A DNA stretch of 17,126 bases from MGR-bin208 sp043779285 (GTDB lineage: Bacteria; Bacteroidota; Bacteroidia; Chitinophagales; Chitinophagaceae): positions 1-17,126 of the forward strand of contig JAYWEL010000239.1 in the NCBI GenBank assembly GCA_043779285.1. Reading direction: 5' to 3'. Shown here one piece after another: positions 8,631 through 14,683 of this stretch. The notes under the pieces were generated by a model. It worked only from the letters and a program-made list of their open reading frames with translations. It did not search any database and had not been told where the DNA came from. The first letter of the stretch is position 1. The number at the start of each line of letters is the position of its first letter. Position numbers and translations under genes: made by a program.

Positions 8631-9905
8631 ATGAATTTTCGTGATATTTTTTCTTTAGCATTAAGAACCGTACGTGGAAACCGTTTACGTACCGGATTGA
8701 CAGTCGCAATCATCGCATTTGGAATCATGGCATTGATTGGCATTATTACTGCCATTAAAGCCATGAACCAGAAAATGACAGAGAGTTTCTCTACCATGGG
8801 AGCCAATGGGTTTACTGTTCGATATAAGGAAAGAAATATTCGGATGGGTGGAGGAGGATCTGAGATTAAAAAATCCAAAAAAGGGAATAAAAAACAACGT
8901 ACTTCCAATCTGGGAAAAAATATTACTTTCAAAGAAGCGGAAGCATTTAAAAAAAATTATCAATTCCCCGCCATCACTTCACTTTCAGTTACTGCTAGTC
9001 GTAACTCGCTCATTTCATTTGAGACAAAAAAAACCAGTCCCAATGTATTTTTATTTGGCAGTGATGAAAACTATATGTTATTAAATGGATTTGAGTTGGA
9101 AGCAGGTAGAAACATGAATGCAGCCGATGTTTTTTCCGGGAGAAATATTTGTTTGTTGGGATTTGATGTAGCTAATTCACTTTTCAATAAGAAACCACAG
9201 AATGCAGTTAATAAAATAGTACGGGTGAATAATATGCCTTTTCGGGTGATTGGGGTATTAGGAAGCAGGGGATCCACTTTTGGTTTCAGTAGAGACAACG
9301 TCGTATTAACAAGTTACCGGAATATTGAACATAATTTCTCTTCCGGATTTTCATATACCATGGCTGTTAGGGTAGATGATATAAACCATATGGATGAAGC
9401 CATGGGTGAAGCCGAGGGAGAATTCCGTCCAATCAGAAAATTGGCCACAACGGAAGAAAGTAATTTTGTATTGGATAAGAGTGACAGTATCGTGGAAACG
9501 GCTATGAACAGCCTAGGTTTTTTAACAATTTCGGCGACGGTTATTGGACTAATAACGTTAATTGGAGCTGCCATCGGATTAATGAATATCATGCTGGTAT
9601 CTGTATCTGAACGAACAAAAGAAGTAGGGTTAATAAAGGCCATTGGTGGAAAAAGCAAGATGGTTCGCCAGCAATTTTTACTGGAGGCAATCATAATAAG
9701 TATATTAGGTGCAATTTTTGGTATCTTGTTAGGAATCATTGTCGGCAATCTTTTTTCCCTTGTTTTAAATACCGGGTTTGTCATTCCCTGGGATTGGGTA
9801 TTCTATGGTGTTTTTATTTGTACTATAGTTGGTTTGTTAGCAGGGTTATATCCCGCAATTAAAGCCGGAAAACTAAATCCAATTGATGCATTGCGATACG
9901 AATAA
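8631..9905 (+). CDS. MacB/FtsX-type ABC transporter permease
   Basis: This is an inner-membrane permease of the type VII (MacB/LolCE/FtsX) ABC class. The 424-residue protein starts with a short amphipathic helix and TM1 (about 20-42), followed by a large periplasmic MacB_PCD domain (about 43-290). TM2 is at about 296-322, and the cytoplasmic coupling segment SERTKEVGLIKAIGG at 326-340 contacts the ATPase in this family. TM3 and TM4 are at about 350-380 and 390-412, and the C-terminal signature AIKAGKLNPIDALRYE follows. The ATP-binding domain of true MacB is absent, and no ATPase gene is next to it in the window. Residues 70-95 form an unusually basic, Gly-rich stretch (RMGGGGSEIKK onward) in the periplasmic domain. 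Substrate is unknown. A MacAB-like efflux or lipoprotein-release role is possible. Confidence 0.88.
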   Translation: MNFRDIFSLALRTVRGNRLRTGLTVAIIAFGIMALIGIITAIKAMNQKMTESFSTMGANGFTVRYKERNIRMGGGGSEIKKSKKGNKKQRTSNLGKNITFKEAEAFKKNYQFPAITSLSVTASRNSLISFETKKTSPNVFLFGSDENYMLLNGFELEAGRNMNAADVFSGRNICLLGFDVANSLFNKKPQNAVNKIVRVNNMPFRVIGVLGSRGSTFGFSRDNVVLTSYRNIEHNFSSGFSYTMAVRVDDINHMDEAMGEAEGEFRPIRKLATTEESNFVLDKSDSIVETAMNSLGFLTISATVIGLITLIGAAIGLMNIMLVSVSERTKEVGLIKAIGGKSKMVRQQFLLEAIIISILGAIFGILLGIIVGNLFSLVLNTGFVIPWDWVFYGVFICTIVGLLAGLYPAIKAGKLNPIDALRYE

Positions 9906-9929
9906 TCAGAATTAGCATAAAATTTATTT

Positions 9930-9943
9930 ATATTTTAAAATAT
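9930..9943. repeat. 14-bp perfect AT palindrome
   Basis: ATATTTTAAAATAT is a perfect palindrome 25 bases after the stop of the ABC permease. It contains no GC pair, so it would make a weak hairpin as RNA. As DNA it could be an operator-like dyad or simply AT-rich spacer. No function is assigned. Confidence 0.3.
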
Positions 9944-10010
9944 GATTTAATTAATAAAGTTGTTGAGTTGATGTGGTAGAACTGAAGATGAGTAAAGAGT
10001 TGTAGCACCG

Positions 10011-10137
10011 CTCCTTCCCGCTTGGGGAAGGAGGTGGAGGATGGGGTCTGCTGAATAATGAACATGAAGATGAAGAGTGCCCGCCCGGATGAACCGTTCG
10101 GACGGGCGACGCAAGGGATCCCGCCTCAGGCGGGACC
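10011..10137. repeat. REP-like intergenic unit with three GC-rich hairpins
   Basis: Most of the 266-base gap before the adaptor gene is GC-rich compared with its surroundings and holds three inverted repeats. Hairpin 1 is CTCCTTCCC (10011-10019), a 5-base loop, and GGGAAGGAG (10025-10033). Hairpin 2 is a nested imperfect palindrome at 10082-10108, with CGCCCG and CGGGCG outer arms, a GAAC/GTTC inner stem and a 3x3 mismatch between. Hairpin 3 is TCCCGCC (10119-10125), loop TCA, GGCGGGA (10129-10135), extended by GG/CC around a bulged A. The layout resembles dispersed palindromic repeats common between genes in Bacteroidota. That it is a genome-wide repeat family is inferred, except that part of hairpin 2 recurs at 10766-10793. 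No T-run follows, so a terminator role is uncertain. Confidence 0.7.
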
Positions 10138-10171
10138 ATGAAAAACAAATGTTGGTAACAAAAAAATATTT

Positions 10172-11395
10172 ATGAAACAATTATTGATTGCGATTCTTAT
10201 CATGCTATTTTTTTCCTGCAAAAGTAAAATGACAGTATCACCAAAAGACCCCGATACCTATTACACCTGCTCCATGGACCCACAGGTGGTGGAATACAAG
10301 CCGGGCAAATGCCCCATTTGTAAAATGAATTTAACAGCAGTGAAAAAAAATACCGGCGAAAAGAAAGATGAGATACAATTAAGTGAACAACAGATTCAGT
10401 TAGGAAATATTCAAAGCGATACCATCCGCACAGGTACCATCGGCGATCAGCTTGTATTAACTGCCAGTCTGAATTTTGATCAGATGAAAGCATCCTCTGT
10501 GAGTTCAAGAGTGATGGGAAGAATTGAAAAACTGTATTTCAAAAATATAGGCGACTATGTTCGTTCCGGTGCTCCTTTGTATGATTTGTACAGCGAAGAT
10601 CTCAACAACGCCAAACAGGAATATTTACTGGCTTTGGACAGGAAGAAAACATTTACTGATGAAACAGCAATTGACTTTGATCAACTGCTGCAAAGCGCAA
10701 AAAATAAGTTGCTGTTGTGGGGTATGCGTGAAGCACAGATACAGGAATTGGCCAAAACAAAAAAAGCCCGTCCGAACGGTTCATCCGGGCGGGGCAACAC
10801 CACTACAACTTTTTACAGTACGGCATCCGGCTACATCACCACAATGGATATACGTGAAGGCGATTATGTAATGGAAGGCGGTACTATTGTAAAGCTGGCA
10901 GATCTTTCCACACTTTGGGCAGAAGCACAGGTATATACTTCTCAGCTTTCTGAAATTGACCTCAATGGAATTGCTACAGTACAATTGCCTGATATGGATG
11001 GAAAAGAAATTAAAGGAAGAATTGAATTTGTAAACCCGGAGATCAATCCCGATACAAGAATTAATCTTATCCGGGTATCAATTTCCAACACAGGCAACCA
11101 GTTAAAACCAGGCATGCCGGCGTATGTAGTTTTAAAAAGCCGTCAGCGAAAAACATTAACCTTACCAATTGACGCAGTGATCAGAGATGGGAAAGGCGCA
11201 ACCGTTTGGATAAGAACTGCTGCAAATTCGTTCAAAAGTAAAATGGTTGAAGTGGGATTGGAAAGCAATGACCGGATTGAAATCAAATCAGGTTTAAGTG
11301 CAGGCGATGTGGTGGTAATAGCCGGGGCATATCTTTTACACAGCGAATATATTTTTAAAAAAGGAGCAAGCCCGATGGAAGGACATAAAATGTAA
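10172..11395 (+). CDS. CusB-like efflux adaptor lipoprotein with heavy-metal-binding domain
   Basis: This is a periplasmic membrane-fusion protein of the RND heavy-metal efflux class. In that family such adaptors bridge an inner-membrane pump and an outer-membrane channel and hand over Cu(I)/Ag(I). The 407 residues begin with a lipoprotein signal ending at C16 (MLFFSC). A heavy-metal-binding domain follows with C33, M35, C47, C50 and M52 (TCSMDP and CPICKM). Next come the split lipoyl domain (about 100-140 and 213-245), a short alpha-hairpin (about 143-195), a beta-barrel, and a membrane-proximal domain ending in a His/Met tail (EGHKM). Residues 199-208 (ARPNGSSGRG) are encoded by a copy of the upstream repeat and lie in the loop after the hairpin. 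The usual CusA/CzcA pump and CusC channel are not in the window. A methyltransferase gene follows after 25 bases. Confidence 0.9.
   Translation: MKQLLIAILIMLFFSCKSKMTVSPKDPDTYYTCSMDPQVVEYKPGKCPICKMNLTAVKKNTGEKKDEIQLSEQQIQLGNIQSDTIRTGTIGDQLVLTASLNFDQMKASSVSSRVMGRIEKLYFKNIGDYVRSGAPLYDLYSEDLNNAKQEYLLALDRKKTFTDETAIDFDQLLQSAKNKLLLWGMREAQIQELAKTKKARPNGSSGRGNTTTTFYSTASGYITTMDIREGDYVMEGGTIVKLADLSTLWAEAQVYTSQLSEIDLNGIATVQLPDMDGKEIKGRIEFVNPEINPDTRINLIRVSISNTGNQLKPGMPAYVVLKSRQRKTLTLPIDAVIRDGKGATVWIRTAANSFKSKMVEVGLESNDRIEIKSGLSAGDVVVIAGAYLLHSEYIFKKGASPMEGHKM
10766..10793 (-). repeat. 28-nt inverted copy of the REP-like repeat inside the adaptor gene
   Basis: These 28 bases are the exact reverse complement of 10080-10107 in the upstream intergenic repeat. 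The copy has 21 G/C of 28, much richer than the gene around it, and starts exactly at the first base of codon 199. It is read as ARPNGSSGR plus the first base of a Gly codon, without breaking the frame. The copy keeps the GAAC/GTTC inner stem and the CGCCCG-type arms. Confidence 0.9.
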
Positions 11396-11420
11396 AACAT
11401 GCATCAATAAAGTTTATTTT

Positions 11421-12077
11421 ATGGCAAAAACTGAATTTATACCGGCACTTCGTTTCAAATGGTTGACACCACTTTACGATTTCCTAATTGGAATAACCTT
11501 GCCTGAAACGAAATTTAAACTTTACTTAATAGAAGCAGCCTCAATGAATGATACAGCCGTTTTGGATTTTGGTTGTGGTACCGGTACGCTTACCATTATG
11601 GCAAAAGAAACTTCTCCCGGGTCAAAAGTTACCGGCATTGATATAGATGTGCAGATTTTGAATAAAGCAATTCATAAAGCTGGAGAAAAGGAGTTAGATA
11701 TTTTTTTTCTGAATTATGATGGAGAAAGACTTCCATTTCAGGATAGCTCTTTTAACAGGGTTATTTCCTCCCTTGTATTTCATCATCTTGATACCAAAAC
11801 AAAACAAAAAGCATTAGCTGAAATCTACCGGGTTTTAAACCCGGGGGGGCAATTGCATATAGCAGATTTTGGGCGTTCAAAATCATGGGTTCAAAGAACT
11901 CTTTTCAATTTGATAAGAGGGTTGGATGGCTTTAAGTCAACCGATGCAAATGCAAAAGGACTTCTTCCAATATTAATATCAGGTGCTGGCTTTGAAAATA
12001 CATTAATCAAAAAAAGATTCAAAACAATGTTTGGCGAAGTGCAGATAATCAGTGCAGATAAAAACATCAACTTGTAA
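11421..12077 (+). CDS. Class I SAM-dependent methyltransferase
   Basis: A 218-residue cytoplasmic methyltransferase with a Rossmann fold. Motif I is VLDFGCGTGT at residues 47-56, motif II is the acidic end of strand 2 (VTGIDID, D74), and motif III/IV is DGERLPFQDSSFNRVISS followed by FHHL, as in the Methyltransf_11/UbiE-like group. The strand ...RVLNPGGQLHIADFG is the typical post-IV segment. The substrate cannot be read from sequence. The fold is shared by quinone, lipid, small-molecule and arsenite methylases, but the Cys set typical of ArsM is not evident (C52 in motif I is the only clear cysteine). It starts 25 bases after the adaptor gene and ends 10 bases before a broken small secreted-protein gene, so it probably belongs to the same transcription unit. 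Confidence 0.88.
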   Translation: MAKTEFIPALRFKWLTPLYDFLIGITLPETKFKLYLIEAASMNDTAVLDFGCGTGTLTIMAKETSPGSKVTGIDIDVQILNKAIHKAGEKELDIFFLNYDGERLPFQDSSFNRVISSLVFHHLDTKTKQKALAEIYRVLNPGGQLHIADFGRSKSWVQRTLFNLIRGLDGFKSTDANAKGLLPILISGAGFENTLIKKRFKTMFGEVQIISADKNINL

Positions 12078-12087
12078 AAAATAAAAC

Positions 12088-12378
12088 ATGAAAATACATT
12101 TTGAACTTTTCGCCTTATTGTTTGTACTGTCAGCTTCTGCCTTAACAGTAAAAGCACAATAGCAAAAAACCGAAGATGTTTGCTACAATCCCAATTTTAT
12201 TGAAATGGGGAAAGCAAATAATGGAACGATAGCCGTTGCATGGGAAGTGATTCGGGTAGAACTTCTGTTTACTCTAAAATAATCCGAATATCAAAAAGTA
12301 AACCCGGAAAACACATCGGTGGCCGGTTTTAAAAAAGTTGTTAATCAAATGCCGGGGCATGATATGAGCAACATGTAA
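12088..12378 (+). pseudogene. Small secreted protein gene broken by two in-frame stops
   Basis: From the ATG at 12088 a single frame of 96 codons runs to TAA at 12376-12378, interrupted only by TAG at codon 25 (12160-12162) and TAA at codon 65 (12280-12282). The first part is a clean signal peptide (ELFALLFVLSASALTVKAQ). The middle reads KTEDVCYNPNFIEMG and onward. The end reads SEYQKVNPENTSVAGFKKVV and closes with a metal-ligand-like tail PGHDMSNM. All three parts are in the same frame with no insertion or deletion, so two point substitutions (for example CAG to TAG) would explain the loss. I do not recognise the family. It lies 10 bases after the methyltransferase gene and was probably an exported partner of the adaptor. 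Other genes here use TAG and TAA as normal stops, so reassignment is unlikely. Confidence 0.6.
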
Positions 12379-12416
12379 ATATAATGACCCGTAAAATGGT
12401 CGTAACTTTATTCTAA

Positions 12417-12500
12417 ATGACAATAACAAAATCAATAGGAAACTTTTTCTGGAAAATCTTCAAGGCAATTTTTGTACGCAAAAAAGATTGCTGTAAATAA
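12417..12500 (+). CDS. Possible 27-residue cationic small ORF
   Basis: An ATG at 12417 opens a 27-codon frame ending TAA at 12498-12500, 25 bases before the next gene. The peptide is MTITKSIGNFFWKIFKAIFV followed by RKKDCCK. It has an aromatic/aliphatic helix flanked by lysines and ends with two cysteines, a composition seen in membrane-active small peptides and in some short leader or toxin peptides. There is no recognisable ribosome site, and a 27-codon ORF can arise by chance. The 3' half overlaps an inverted repeat, TTTTTG...CAAAAA around 12464-12479. No family is assigned. Confidence 0.25.
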   Translation: MTITKSIGNFFWKIFKAIFVRKKDCCK

Positions 12501-12525
12501 CGTATTTTGATATCCTTATGGAAAT

Positions 12526-13773
12526 ATGAATAACAATCTTTCCCAAATCATCGGCCAATACAAAGAAGATAAACAATCAGTTTACAATACCTGGTTTATC
12601 AATAATGAAGAAAGGTTAAAGGCTTTTCGTTCCATCCGCCGGGGAGTAATGCAGGTTGTAGAAGATATTAGGAACAAAAAATTTCCAAACGATTTCAAAG
12701 GTTCATCCTTAGAGTTTGTACTAACCTGTATTACTGAACAAAAGCAGGTGTTTGAAGGCGCTTCTCATCCTTTTTACTGGAAACCCAAATTGAGGATACC
12801 GGACATTTATGAGAACGAAACGAATAAGCAGGCATTCGGACAGTTTTTGGAAAACTGTCTTAATGCAAAATCAGAAGAACAAATAATTAAGGAAATTATC
12901 AAGCTGGACAGTTTAAAGATTAAAGGGCTTGGCCCTGCTGTTGCCAGTATATTATACTTTATTCATCCCACCATCATACCACCTTTTAATACAGCCATTA
13001 TCAATGGTTTTAATTCCCTATTCAAAGACAAGAAGAAACTCGGTAGATGGAATGAGTATTTGAAGTTGAGAGAAGTAATGATTGATACCAATAACCAGTA
13101 TCGCTCCGATTTATCATCTGATCTGGGAGCTATAGCCGGCCTGTTATTTGAAATAGGAACACAAAAACTGATTTTAGGCAGTGATGAATATTTATCAGAA
13201 CCGGAACGAAAAAAAATAGAAAAATTAATGGAGAAACGCCAACAGGATGTGCAGCATGAAAAAGAAGAAGAAGACCTACATACCGAAATGCAATTTCATT
13301 TACTGAAAATTGGTAATGCGTTAGGCTATGATGTTATTGCTGCATCCAACGACCGTTCCAGATCGCATGGTGGAAATAGTTTTTCATTTATGAGTTTGCA
13401 GCAATTTCCTGAAATTAATCTGGATAAAGAAACATTAAATACAGTGAAGTTGATTGATGTACTGTGGTTTCAAAAAGGTACAAATAACGTTATTGCTGCA
13501 TTTGAGGTTGAGAAAAGTACCAGTATTTATTCAGGTATTCTGCGGCTGACCGATTTGAGCTATACTATTGCAGATGGGGATGAAGTATTTTACCTGATAG
13601 TACCTGATAAAAGAGAGAAAGACGTTTGCCTGCAATTATCCCGCCCCGCCATCAAACAAAACAAGGTGACCATCAAATACATTTTGTTCTCTGAACTCCG
13701 CAGCCATTGCAATGCCTTATGCAAGTTTGGGGAAAGTCATCATATTATGGAGAAGATTGCGAAAGCGGTGTAA
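12526..13773 (+). CDS. HhH plus PD-(D/E)XK-like protein, putative nuclease
   Basis: This 415-residue cytoplasmic protein has no signal or membrane segment. The middle part, IKGLGPAVASILYFIHPTII at 132-151, looks like a helix-hairpin-helix DNA-binding element of the DNA-glycosylase type. A charged linker with coiled-coil character (about 225-255) follows. The C-terminal domain starts with an acidic helix (EMQFHLLKIGNALGYDV, E254). It then has LIDVLWF (D311) and, 16 residues later, AFEVEKS (E327, E329, K330), followed by SIYSGILRLTDL. A D-x16-E-x-E(K) layout with that RLTDL-type sequel resembles PD-(D/E)XK restriction-like nucleases, including the E-x-E variant known from BamHI. I infer a DNase or restriction-related role without a visible methylase partner. 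It has no evident functional link to the metal genes on either side. Confidence 0.6.
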   Translation: MNNNLSQIIGQYKEDKQSVYNTWFINNEERLKAFRSIRRGVMQVVEDIRNKKFPNDFKGSSLEFVLTCITEQKQVFEGASHPFYWKPKLRIPDIYENETNKQAFGQFLENCLNAKSEEQIIKEIIKLDSLKIKGLGPAVASILYFIHPTIIPPFNTAIINGFNSLFKDKKKLGRWNEYLKLREVMIDTNNQYRSDLSSDLGAIAGLLFEIGTQKLILGSDEYLSEPERKKIEKLMEKRQQDVQHEKEEEDLHTEMQFHLLKIGNALGYDVIAASNDRSRSHGGNSFSFMSLQQFPEINLDKETLNTVKLIDVLWFQKGTNNVIAAFEVEKSTSIYSGILRLTDLSYTIADGDEVFYLIVPDKREKDVCLQLSRPAIKQNKVTIKYILFSELRSHCNALCKFGESHHIMEKIAKAV

Positions 13774-13978
13774 AAGCTTTTCGTTTAATTACTTTGTACT
13801 ACGCAGCTTAAAACGAAGTAGTAAGTTCCGGAAATACAGATGAAGTATTCCCATGGTTGAGGGCAGTGATGGGAATGACATAAATCATACTATTGGTTGA
13901 TGTGGCTCATTAAATGAATAACACAATCACAAGTACTTTTATGCAAGATTTTCTATACAACTGAATTTCACAGAAGAA
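13774..13978. other. Spacer with two hairpins before the HYC_CC_PP gene
   Basis: The 205-base gap has no gene. It holds a TACTAC/GTAGTA dyad (13797-13802 and 13818-13823) and a longer 8-bp dyad, ATTCCCAT (13847-13854) and ATGGGAAT (13869-13876), with a 14-base loop. A TTCGTTT/AAACGAA pair (13780-13786 and 13811-13817) overlaps the first. No T-run follows any of them. They may be mRNA-end structures for the nuclease gene or regulatory dyads for the metal genes. No exact TAnnTTTG box was found, although TACTTTG at 13790-13796 is one base short of it. Confidence 0.35.
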
Positions 13979-14368
13979 ATGAAAAAACTGATAGCGATAT
14001 TTTTTCTGATAGTTTATACAGGCACAGCAATTGGAGCGGTTATTAATTATCACTATTGCAACGGCCACCTGGCCAATACTTCTTTCCTTAGTTTTGGTGG
14101 TAAGAGCGATTGCGCCTGTAATCCCGCTGCCATGCCAAAGAATTGTTGTAAGGATGAACTGCTTTATATAAAAACAGACAATCATAAAACTGTACAAGAG
14201 TCTTTTGCTATCAATACAATTTCATTTACACCTGATTTACCTTCTGTGAGTGACCTGCATAATTTGGTTTTACAGGGAGAAAATTATGGGACTGATAATT
14301 TTTATAATTACATCCATCGAAGAAGCCCCCATCCCATCTACCTGCTTAACCAGGTTTTCCGACTATAA
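13979..14368 (+). CDS. HYC_CC_PP family exported protein
   Basis: A 129-residue exported protein of a small Bacteroidota family named after its HYC, CC and PP motifs. It is often found near metal or copper genes, but its biochemical role is unknown. The signal peptide is MKKLIAIFFLIVYTGTAIGA. HYC is at H25-Y26-C27, followed by H30. C45 and C47 sit in SDCACNP, and the adjacent CC is C56-C57 in PKNCCKDE. The C-terminus SPHPIYLLNQVFRL corresponds to the family's PP...IYLLN..FR end, but the PP pair is replaced by PHP. The cluster of His and Cys suggests soft-metal binding or disulfides in the periplasm. That function is an inference. Confidence 0.8.
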   Translation: MKKLIAIFFLIVYTGTAIGAVINYHYCNGHLANTSFLSFGGKSDCACNPAAMPKNCCKDELLYIKTDNHKTVQESFAINTISFTPDLPSVSDLHNLVLQGENYGTDNFYNYIHRRSPHPIYLLNQVFRL

Positions 14369-14683
14369 TCTCTACTATGGGGTAGCTTAATGCTATATAA
14401 GAGGGACAAATGTTCCTTCAATCCTTATTCCACACAGTCTTATACTTCGAGAGAGATAGCTTAAAAAAATACTTGAGTTCATGCAATCGGGCGTACTAAA
14501 AAAGACTATTCAATAACATAGTTACTACAAGAGGCAAGGAAGTTAATAATGGAACAAAAAGAAATGAATAATTTATAAGCAGAAAAAAATATAATATGAA
14601 ATGAGCCATGATAATACTAATCACTAACAGGAATGATTATTTGGCGAATTCCATTTGGCCAAAAAACAATAAAAAATAAACAG
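14369..14683. other. Non-coding stretch before the outer-membrane protein gene
   Basis: About 315 bases with no supported gene. It is AT-rich with scattered short ORFs (the longest about 29 codons from 14410, without a recognisable product). Near its end it has a 7-base direct repeat ATTTGGC (14639-14645 and 14653-14659). The same piece forms a short inverted pair TTGGC (14641-14645) and GCCAA (14658-14662), about 22 bases before the chosen start of the next gene. That position would suit an operator or a leader structure. No promoter box was recognised. Confidence 0.3.

Noticed and set aside
9314..9784. Minus-strand ORF of 156 codons opposite the ABC permease
   Set aside because: The plus-strand protein has full family signatures over the same bases, and the antisense product matches nothing recognisable.
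9951..10180. Overlapping minus-strand ORFs of about 65-77 codons across the intergenic repeat
   Set aside because: They are created by the GC-rich palindromes lacking stop codons. The products (Pro/Ser/Arg/His-rich) look like translated repeat, with no start signal or domain.
10796..10820. Second similarity between the adaptor gene and the reverse complement of the repeat region (a TACAACT-TTTAC-like stretch near 9991-10005)
   Set aside because: Only about 12 of 13 bases match, the spacing differs from the repeat, and the stretch encodes the ordinary adaptor strand (TTTTFYS), so chance is sufficient.
12239..12331. Alternative-frame ORF of about 30 codons inside the broken gene (MGSDSGRTSVYS onward)
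   Set aside because: It is short and overlaps a frame that looks coding on both sides of the stop codons, with no family match that I recognise.
14410..14499. 29-codon ORF starting MFLQSLFHTVLYF in the spacer after the HYC_CC_PP gene
   Set aside because: No ribosome site, no recognisable product and no flanking coding signal. It is likely chance in AT-rich DNA.
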